Origin: an uncultured Oscillospiraceae bacterium
Lineage (GTDB): Bacteria; Bacillota; Clostridia; Oscillospirales; JAAYXM01
DNA length: 13,035 nt
Assembly (NCBI GenBank): GCA_934446465.1
Contig: CAKSEF010000049.1
Coordinates: 1-13,035, forward strand
Reading direction: 5' to 3'
Under the pieces are notes generated by a model. That model was not told the origin of the DNA. It made no database searches and saw only the letters and a program-made list of their open reading frames with translations. Below are positions 7,641 through 13,035 of the stretch, piece by piece (position 1 is the first letter of the stretch; every line of letters starts with the position of its first letter). Made by a program: the position numbers and the translations under genes.

Positions 7641-7963
7641 AAATCAAAAGAACGACAGCGATAATACTTCTCGCAATTATGCTTATTTTTACCCTTGCCC
7701 CTGCTTATGCGGCGGGCGATGCAGACTCCGCAGACGGAGGTGTCGGAGGCAAGGCAATCGCCGCGGCAGTTGTAGTCGGTATCGCGGCGGCGGCAGGTGC
7801 GATTGCAATGGGAACGGCAATCTCAAAATCAGCTGACGGCATTTCCCGCCAGCCCGAGGTTAAGAATGATATACGCACGAGCCTCATGCTCGGTCTTGTA
7901 TTTATCGAAACCGCAATTATTTACGCGCTTATTATCGCAATTCTTATAATATTTGTTTTATAA
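7637..7963 (+). CDS. atpE: ATP synthase F0 subunit c, with apparent signal peptide
   Basis: Proteolipid of the rotating c-ring. At 108 residues it is longer than the usual 70-90. Residues 1-25 look like a cleavable signal peptide: basic KIKR, a hydrophobic core, then APAYA with a predicted cut after A25, leaving a mature protein of 83 residues. The mature part is a normal helical hairpin with RQP at 71-73 in the loop and the ion-carrying carboxylate E91 in VFIETAIIYAL. Aligned by the RQP loop, the residue matching the Na+-binding glutamine (Q32 in Ilyobacter) is M58, while T92 and Y96 match the Na+-type serine/threonine and tyrosine. Ion specificity is therefore unclear, with H+ favoured. The helix-1 glycine motif is alanine-rich. 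The start overlaps the atpB stop (ATGA), and GGAGG lies just upstream. Confidence 0.93.
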   Translation: MKIKRTTAIILLAIMLIFTLAPAYAAGDADSADGGVGGKAIAAAVVVGIAAAAGAIAMGTAISKSADGISRQPEVKNDIRTSLMLGLVFIETAIIYALIIAILIIFVL

Positions 7964-7978
7964 AGCGGGTGAAATCTG

Positions 7979-8473
7979 ATGAACATACCCTTAAATATAG
8001 ACTGGCAGCAGATACTGCTTCATCTTTTCAACTTTGTTCTTCTGTTTGCCATATCGTACTTTCTCTTGTATTCCCCTGTGCTCAAATTTATGAACAAGCG
8101 CAGGGATTACTATAAAAAGCTTGACGACGACGCAAATGCAAAGCTTTCCGACGCAAACGAAAAAGACGAGAAGCTTTCAAAGCTTCTCAGCGACTCAGAT
8201 GAGAAGCTCCGCCTCCGCGAAAGCGAGGAAACCGCGCGCATAGATAAGCTTTGCAGCGAAAGGCTTGCCCGCGCCGAAGCGGAAGCCCGTGAAATTGTGC
8301 AGAAAGCACAGAAGAATGCCGAAAAAGAAAAGAAAAGGATTATCGACTCTGCGCAGAGCGACATAACCGAAATTGCATATACCGCAGCAGAGAAGCTCGC
8401 ATTTAAGAACAGCTCGGAAGCATTCGACAGCTTCCTCGACAATGCCCGGGGAGATGAGAGCGATGATGAATGA
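7979..8473 (+). CDS. atpF: ATP synthase F0 subunit b (peripheral stalk)
   Basis: Peripheral-stalk subunit that normally dimerises and holds F1 through delta. The 164-residue protein is of ordinary length: one N-terminal membrane helix (about 9-31, ending LLYSPVLKF), then a long charged coiled coil (about 38-140) rich in Asp, Glu, Lys and Arg, and a C-terminal segment with YTAAEKLAF, the usual AEKL region. The tail ends in the very acidic RGDESDDE. There is no delta-type helical bundle at its C-terminus, so it is not a mycobacterial b-delta fusion. GGGTGA before the ATG serves as ribosome site. The last 11 bases overlap the start of the delta-alpha gene. Confidence 0.92.
   Translation: MNIPLNIDWQQILLHLFNFVLLFAISYFLLYSPVLKFMNKRRDYYKKLDDDANAKLSDANEKDEKLSKLLSDSDEKLRLRESEETARIDKLCSERLARAEAEAREIVQKAQKNAEKEKKRIIDSAQSDITEIAYTAAEKLAFKNSSEAFDSFLDNARGDESDDE
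8448..8453 (+). promoter_or_regulatory. Ribosome binding site that sets the start of the delta-alpha gene
   Basis: GGGGAG lies inside the end of atpF, nine bases before the ATG at 8463. In-frame ATGs at 8442 and 8454 lie upstream of or directly against it and are less suitable. I see no comparable site at the delta/alpha boundary near 8680-8760, so a separate alpha start there is not supported. Confidence 0.5.
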
Positions 8474-10190
8474 CGGTTTCGCACGTATCTATTCAAAGAC
8501 TCCCCCGAACGATGAGCAGACTTCGCGCTTTTCGGCATTTCTCAAGAAAAAATACAAGAGGGACTTGTCAATAGAGTGGTGCGAAGATAAAGAAACAGAC
8601 GGTTTCCGGCTTGAAGTCCTCGGCGATGTTTATGACTGGTCGCTCCGCGGACGTCTCTCACAACTGAAAAGTGAGTTTGCAAAGGTCTCGGATAACGCGC
8701 CCGACGTTATCCCGCTTTTGAAAGACTCGCTCAGAAGCTGGATACCGCGCGCGCTCTCGCATAAAGTGGGAACGGTAGCCGCCGTATATGACGGCATCGC
8801 CGATGTTACGGGGCTTGATGATGTTTGCTACGGCGAAATTCTCCTTTTCGAGGGCGGTGTGCGCGGTATGGCGCAGAACCTCATCCGCGATAAGGTCAGT
8901 TGTATGCTCTTTGACGATGAAAGCTCCGTCTGTGAGGGCACTCCCGTATACCGAACGGGGAAAACAGCAGGTGTCCCCGTGGGAGACGGTTTTATCGGCA
9001 GGGTTGTAGATTCGCTTGGTTCTCCTATTGACGGCAACGGCCCGATAGAGAGCGACGGTTTCCGCCCCGTTGAGCACCGCGCACCTGAAATTATCGACCG
9101 TCAGCCCGTCAATACGCCCCTCGAAACAGGAATTATAACTATTGATTCAATGTTTCCGATAGGACGCGGTCAGCGCGAACTCATTATCGGAGACAGACAA
9201 ACGGGCAAAACCGCAATAGCGATCGATACCATACTCAACCAAAAGAATAAAAACGCGGTCTGCATATACGTCGCAATCGGTCAGAAGGCAAGCTCTGTCG
9301 CGCAGATTGTCGAAACGCTCAAAAAAGGCGGTGCGATGGAGTACACGACCGTTATCAGCGCTCCCGCAAGTGATTCCGCCCCGCTTCTCTACATTGCGCC
9401 GTATTCAGGATGTGCGCTCGGCGAATATTTCATGGAAAACGGACGCGACGTGCTTATCGTCTATGACGATTTGACAAAGCACGCCGCCGCATACCGTTCG
9501 CTCAGCCTGCTTCTCGGGCGCTCACCCGGCCGTGAAGCGTACCCCGGCGATGTATTTTTTCTTCATTCACGCCTTTTGGAACGCTCCGCGCATCTGTCAG
9601 ACGAGCGCGGCGGCGGGAGCATGACCGCGCTCCCGATAGCGGAAACGCAGAACGGCGATGTGTCCGCATATATCCCCACAAATATTATTTCGATAACGGA
9701 CGGGCAGATTTTCCTCGAATCGGACCTCTTCTTTGCCGGTCAGCGCCCCGCCGTAAACGTAGGTCTTTCTGTTTCGCGCGTCGGCGGTGATGCCCAGACA
9801 AAGGCAATGAAATCCGCAGTAGGTTCGCTGAGACTCGATTTGGCGCAGTACCGTGAAATGAAGGTGTTTACGCAGTTTTCGAGCGACTTGGACGATTCCG
9901 TCCGCGAACAGCTCATATACGGCGAACGGCTCATGCAGCTTTTGTGCCAGCCCCGGTATCTCTCATATGCCATGTATGAGCAGGTAATTCTCCTCTGCTG
10001 TTCATCGGAACGCCTGTTTGTCCGCACAAGCGGTGATGTCCGTGAGACAGCCCTGAAAATTCTCAAATTCTTCCGCGAAACACAGCCTGCGCTGTGCGGA
10101 AGAATAGAAAGCACCAAAATTCTCACCGACAGCGACCGCAAGCTGATTTCCGAAACCGCGGAGCGCTTTATCTCGGGCTCGGAGGCGTAG
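8463..10190 (+). CDS. atpA: Fused delta (C-terminal domain)-alpha subunit of F1 ATP synthase
   Basis: Residues ~81-575 are a complete alpha subunit: an N-terminal helix (VIPLLKDSLRSWI), the beta-barrel from KVGTV at 101, P-loop GDRQTGKT at 243-250, VYDDLTKHAAAYRSLSLLL, PGREAYPGDVFFLHSRLLER, and the arginine-finger motif VSRVGG. Alpha occupies non-catalytic nucleotide sites and shapes the catalytic sites of beta. Residues ~6-73 are extra: DEQTSRFSAFLKKKYKRDL, then TDGFRLEV and GDVYDWSLRGRLSQL, matching the C-terminal domain of delta/OSCP (E. coli delta has GDMVIDGSVRGRLERL at its end). The delta N-terminal six-helix domain is absent. The gene occupies the atpH-atpA position, overlapping atpF by 11 bases. 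At 575 residues it is about 70 longer than ordinary alpha. The frame is open throughout, with no suitable internal start, so one polypeptide is expected. Confidence 0.9.
   Translation: MMNDGFARIYSKTPPNDEQTSRFSAFLKKKYKRDLSIEWCEDKETDGFRLEVLGDVYDWSLRGRLSQLKSEFAKVSDNAPDVIPLLKDSLRSWIPRALSHKVGTVAAVYDGIADVTGLDDVCYGEILLFEGGVRGMAQNLIRDKVSCMLFDDESSVCEGTPVYRTGKTAGVPVGDGFIGRVVDSLGSPIDGNGPIESDGFRPVEHRAPEIIDRQPVNTPLETGIITIDSMFPIGRGQRELIIGDRQTGKTAIAIDTILNQKNKNAVCIYVAIGQKASSVAQIVETLKKGGAMEYTTVISAPASDSAPLLYIAPYSGCALGEYFMENGRDVLIVYDDLTKHAAAYRSLSLLLGRSPGREAYPGDVFFLHSRLLERSAHLSDERGGGSMTALPIAETQNGDVSAYIPTNIISITDGQIFLESDLFFAGQRPAVNVGLSVSRVGGDAQTKAMKSAVGSLRLDLAQYREMKVFTQFSSDLDDSVREQLIYGERLMQLLCQPRYLSYAMYEQVILLCCSSERLFVRTSGDVRETALKILKFFRETQPALCGRIESTKILTDSDRKLISETAERFISGSEA
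8478..8681 (+). other. Delta/OSCP C-terminal domain segment within the alpha gene
   Basis: This segment encodes residues 6-73 of the fused protein. It follows the order of the delta C-terminal domain: a helix (DEQTSRFSAFLKKKY), a strand (DLSIEW), a hairpin (DGFRLEVLGDVYD) and the closing helix (SLRGRLSQLKSEF). In standard enzymes this half of delta contacts the C-terminal ends of the b dimer. The assignment rests on motif recognition, not a computed alignment. Confidence 0.8.
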
Positions 10191-10194
10191 TGAT

Positions 10195-11085
10195 ATGGCT
10201 AATCTTAAGGATATCAAGGCGAGAATCGAAAGCGTTTCCGAAACGCGGAAAATAACGAACGCTATGTATCTTATTTCTTCTTCGAAAATGCAGAAGGCGA
10301 AAAAAGCGCTCGATTTGACGCGTCCGTATTTCGACGCCGTAAAAGGCGAAATTAAACGCATTTTCAGAACAGCTTCGGACGTTCAAAGCATATATTTATA
10401 TCCCGATGAGGGTTCAAAGGGCTTAAACGGCACGTTTGCATACCTTGTGATAACGGCCGACAAGGGACTTGCGGGTTCGTATAACCATAATGTTCTCCGC
10501 GAGGCAATGAAAAGTATTTCCGAGCATAAGGATTTCAAGCTCTTTGTTGTCGGTGAATACGGGCGTCAGTTCTTCCTTTCGCACGGTATACCGATAGAGC
10601 GCAGTTTTCTCTACACTGCGCAGAACCCGACATTCCACCGCGCGCGTGAGATTTCCGCCGTTTTAATCGACCTTTTCATAAACCGCCGGATTGATAAGCT
10701 GTTCATTATATACACAGATTACAGAAACGGGATAAGCTCAAACGTCAAAACATCACGTTTGCTTCCCTTTCACAAAACTTTGTTTTCGGCGCCGACAGGC
10801 GAGCGGAGGATATCGCACGAATTTGAGTTTTATCCGTCCGTCGGGCACGTACTTGAGAGCATAGCTCCGAGCTTTGTTCAGGGCTTTATATTCAGCGCAC
10901 TTATTGACAGCTTTTGCTGTGAGCAAAGCGCGAGAATGGCCGCAATGGACTCGGCTAACCGAAATGCCGATAAACTCCTGCACGAGCTTCGTCTGACATA
11001 TAATCATCTGCGCCAAAGCTCTATAACGCAGGAGATTACGGAGGTATCAGCAGGTGCGAAATACAGCCGAAACGGAAGAGGGTGA
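10195..11085 (+). CDS. atpG: ATP synthase F1 gamma subunit (rotor shaft)
   Basis: Central shaft that couples c-ring rotation to conformational change in beta. The 296-residue protein shows both conserved ends: MANLKDIKARIESVSETRKI with TNAMYLISSSKMQKA at the N-terminus, and ARMAAMDSANRNADKLL with TYNHLRQSSITQEITEVSAG at the C-terminus, the two helices of the coiled coil. The middle has LVITADKGLAGSYN, matching the family SDKGLCGGLN region. Length is normal. GGAGG at 10181-10185, at the end of the alpha gene, lies nine bases before the ATG; the gap to alpha is four bases. No truncation or insertion is apparent. Confidence 0.95.
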   Translation: MANLKDIKARIESVSETRKITNAMYLISSSKMQKAKKALDLTRPYFDAVKGEIKRIFRTASDVQSIYLYPDEGSKGLNGTFAYLVITADKGLAGSYNHNVLREAMKSISEHKDFKLFVVGEYGRQFFLSHGIPIERSFLYTAQNPTFHRAREISAVLIDLFINRRIDKLFIIYTDYRNGISSNVKTSRLLPFHKTLFSAPTGERRISHEFEFYPSVGHVLESIAPSFVQGFIFSALIDSFCCEQSARMAAMDSANRNADKLLHELRLTYNHLRQSSITQEITEVSAGAKYSRNGRG

Positions 11086-11092
11086 ATATTCC

Positions 11093-12496
11093 ATGGCAAC
11101 AGGCAAAATAGTTCAAATTCAGGGTTCGGTGGCGGATGTCGCCTTTGAGGACGGCACGCTTCCGAAAATCCGTGAAGCGCTCACCGTTACACTTGACGGC
11201 AAAACGCGGGTTATGGAGGTCGCCTCGCATCTCGGAAACGGCGTTGTCCGCTGTATTCTCCTCTGCGAGAGTGAAGGGCTCTTCTGCGGGCTTGAGGTTG
11301 TTCCGACAGGCAGTGCCATTAAGGTTCCCGTCGGCAAATGCACGCTCGGCCGTCTCTTTAACGTACTCGGCGAAACGATAGACGGCGGCGGGGAGATTCC
11401 CCGCTCCGAAAAGCGTCTTGCGATACACAGAAAGCCCCCCGTATTTTCAAAGCAGCGCCCCGCGGTGGATATACTCGAAACGGGCATAAAGGTAATAGAC
11501 CTTCTCGAGCCGTATCCGAAAGGCGGAAAAATAGGACTTTTCGGCGGTGCGGGTGTCGGCAAAACCGTTCTTATTCAGGAATTGATTCACAATGTAGCAA
11601 TGGAACACGGCGGATATTCCGTATTCACGGGCGTCGGCGAACGCTCGCGCGAGGGCAATGACCTTTGGCGCGAAATGCGGGAGAGCGGTGTTTTTGACAA
11701 GACTGCTCTTGTCTTCGGTCAGATGAACGAAGCTCCCGGCGTTCGTATGCGCGTTGCCCTTTCCGGGCTTACGATGGCGGAGTATTTCCGCGATACGGAA
11801 AAGCGCGACGTTCTCCTGTTTATTGATAATATATTCCGCTTTGTCCAGGCGGGAAGCGAGGTTTCAACACTTCTCGGACGCATGCCCTCCGCCGTCGGGT
11901 ACCAACCGACTCTTGCCGAGGAAATGGGCGCGCTTCAGGAGCGCATAACCTCAACAGACGACGGCTCGGTTACTTCGGTTCAGGCGGTATATGTTCCTGC
12001 CGACGACCTTACCGACCCTGCCCCTGCCACGACGTTTTCACATCTTGACGCAACGACCGTTCTGTCAAGGAAGATTGCCGAGCAGGGCATATATCCCGCG
12101 GTTGACCCGCTTGAATCGACATCGCGGATACTTGACGCGAACATCGTAGGAAAACGCCATTATGACATTGCGCGCTCCGTACAGGAGATTCTGCAAAAAT
12201 ACAGCGAGCTTCAGGACATCATAGCAATACTCGGAATTGACGAGCTTTCGGACGAGGACAAATTGGTCGTCTCCCGCGCGAGAAAGATTCAGCGCTTCCT
12301 TTCCCAGCCCACCCATGTAGCCGAAAAGTTCTCGGGTATTCCCGGCGTATATGTCCCCCTCTCGGAGACGCTTTCCGGCTTTGAGGCGATAATAAGCGGA
12401 AAGGGCGATGACATACCCGAATCCGCATTTTTCAATGTCGGGACATTTGAAGATGTACTCAAAAAGGCGGAGTCGCTCGGCGGTGATAATATATGA
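11093..12496 (+). CDS. atpD: ATP synthase F1 beta subunit (catalytic)
   Basis: Catalytic subunit making or hydrolysing ATP. The 467-residue protein has P-loop GGAGVGKT at 151-158, the catalytic glutamate E183 in GVGERSREGND, Walker B aspartate D245 in LLFIDNIFRF, and DELSDED at 383-389, the DELSEED lever that touches gamma. All catalytic residues are present. The ATG at 11093 gives the normal family N-terminus (MATGKIVQIQGSVADVAF) and has GAGGGTGA just upstream; the in-frame ATG at 11054 lies inside atpG and would add 13 unrelated residues. The gap to atpG is seven bases, and the gene overlaps atpC by four. Confidence 0.97.
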   Translation: MATGKIVQIQGSVADVAFEDGTLPKIREALTVTLDGKTRVMEVASHLGNGVVRCILLCESEGLFCGLEVVPTGSAIKVPVGKCTLGRLFNVLGETIDGGGEIPRSEKRLAIHRKPPVFSKQRPAVDILETGIKVIDLLEPYPKGGKIGLFGGAGVGKTVLIQELIHNVAMEHGGYSVFTGVGERSREGNDLWREMRESGVFDKTALVFGQMNEAPGVRMRVALSGLTMAEYFRDTEKRDVLLFIDNIFRFVQAGSEVSTLLGRMPSAVGYQPTLAEEMGALQERITSTDDGSVTSVQAVYVPADDLTDPAPATTFSHLDATTVLSRKIAEQGIYPAVDPLESTSRILDANIVGKRHYDIARSVQEILQKYSELQDIIAILGIDELSDEDKLVVSRARKIQRFLSQPTHVAEKFSGIPGVYVPLSETLSGFEAIISGKGDDIPESAFFNVGTFEDVLKKAESLGGDNI

Positions 12497-12903
12497 GAAG
12501 CTTTTTTCTTCGCATACTCGCGGCTGACAGGCCGTTTTATGAGGGAGAATGTACCTCGCTCATTATACCCACAGAGGATGGACTTTACGGTATAATGGCG
12601 GGCCACAGAAACATTACCGCCGCGGTAGTTCCCGGAGTTTTAACACTCCGAAAGCCGGACGGCAGCGAAACCGTTGCCGCCGTATCGTCGGGAATCCTCG
12701 TATCGGAGGACGGAAATGTTCTCGTTCTTGTCGAGACGGCGGAGCTTCCCGAGGAGATAGACGTAAACCTTGCAGAACGCGAGGCCGCGGATGCCAAGGA
12801 GGCAATGCTCCAGAAAAGAAGCATACAGGAATATTACCTTGCCCGCGATAAAATGGCGCGTGAATTAAACCGTCTGAAAATCAAAAATACAAAATATCAA
12901 TAG
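12493..12903 (+). CDS. atpC: ATP synthase F1 epsilon subunit
   Basis: Rotor-foot subunit that links gamma to the c-ring and can inhibit ATP hydrolysis. The 136-residue protein has the N-terminal beta-sandwich (FFLRILAADRPFYEGECTSL, then PTEDGLYGIMAGHRNITAAV) and a C-terminal helical hairpin (DVNLAEREAADAKEAM, then EYYLARDKMARELNRLKI). The hairpin is full length, so the inhibitory form is possible. The start overlaps the beta stop as ATGA, and GGTGA (12482-12486) lies six bases before it. It is the last gene of the operon and is followed by a terminator. Confidence 0.95.
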   Translation: MRSFFLRILAADRPFYEGECTSLIIPTEDGLYGIMAGHRNITAAVVPGVLTLRKPDGSETVAAVSSGILVSEDGNVLVLVETAELPEEIDVNLAEREAADAKEAMLQKRSIQEYYLARDKMARELNRLKIKNTKYQ

Positions 12904-12986
12904 CAAAAAAGAGCTGCGGCTTTAGCCACCGTCCGACAAGGAAGCATTGGTTTTGAAACCGTATTTTAAGTAAATACTTCATAAAT

Positions 12987-13035
12987 GTACCGCCGTATAC
13001 GTCAGTATTACGGCGGTACGTTTTCTTGTATTTTT
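12987..13035 (+). terminator. Rho-independent terminator of the ATP synthase operon
   Basis: GTACCGCCGTA (12987-12997) pairs perfectly with TACGGCGGTAC (13009-13019). An inner ATAC/GTAT pairing can extend the stem if one T is bulged. A T-rich tail (GTTTTCTTGTATTTTT) runs to the window end. Between the atpC stop and this hairpin (12904-12986) I see only a small AT-rich palindrome (GTATTT/AAATAC, 12961-12977) and no gene. Confidence 0.85.

Noticed and set aside
8110..8538. Minus-strand open frame of 142 codons opposite atpF
   Set aside because: Serine-rich shadow of the coiled-coil coding sequence, with no ribosome site or recognisable motif.
8650..8770. Separate alpha start, leaving the delta fragment as its own short gene
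   Set aside because: No stop codon lies between the two parts, and the only in-frame alternative start I noticed (a TTG near 8716) has no ribosome site.
11054..11092. Earlier in-frame ATG for beta
   Set aside because: It lies inside atpG and adds residues not found in the family; the ATG at 11093 has a better ribosome site.
12961..12977. GTATTT/AAATAC palindrome
   Set aside because: Short, AT-only except at its ends, without a T-run; a chance hairpin is likely and the real terminator follows at 12987.

Overview
The window comes from a spore-forming, anaerobic Firmicute, most likely a clostridium of intermediate GC. A minus-strand gene running off the left edge encodes the start of SpoIIID, a regulator found in endospore formers. 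A single-chain pyruvate:ferredoxin oxidoreductase points to strictly anaerobic pyruvate metabolism. Strong AGGAGG-type ribosome sites and sigma-A-like promoters fit Firmicutes. A finer taxonomic placement is not supported by what I can see.

Layout: (1) bases 1-118, minus strand: the 5' end of spoIIID with a sigma-E-like promoter behind it. (2) 119-324: divergent promoter region. (3) 325-1474: a likely two-gene unit, a PduL-type phosphotransacylase and a nitroreductase-family flavoprotein. (4) 1596-5123: a 1175-residue PFOR with its own promoter, closed by a strong hairpin terminator. (5) 5278-6693: a MATE-family efflux protein with its own promoter and terminator. (6) 6813-12903: a tightly packed F-type ATP synthase operon (a, c, b, delta-alpha fusion, gamma, beta, epsilon) with a near-consensus promoter in front and a long hairpin terminator at 12987-13035.

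The PFOR makes acetyl-CoA and reduced ferredoxin. A PduL enzyme can convert acetyl-CoA to acetyl phosphate for ATP formation, and the F-type ATPase links ATP to the membrane ion gradient, so most of the window concerns energy conservation.

The main discovery candidate is in the ATP synthase operon. There is no separate delta gene (atpH). Where atpH normally sits, between atpF and atpA, the alpha gene carries an extra ~75-residue N-terminal segment that resembles the C-terminal half of delta/OSCP. The delta N-terminal helical domain, which normally clamps onto alpha, is missing. An F1 built from this polypeptide would carry three delta C-terminal domains instead of one, which raises the question of how many peripheral stalks it holds. 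The same operon has a c subunit with an apparent cleavable signal peptide and a subunit altered in the RLFGN motif. I know of the mycobacterial b-delta fusion but not of a characterised delta-alpha fusion; that is a statement about my knowledge, not a database result.
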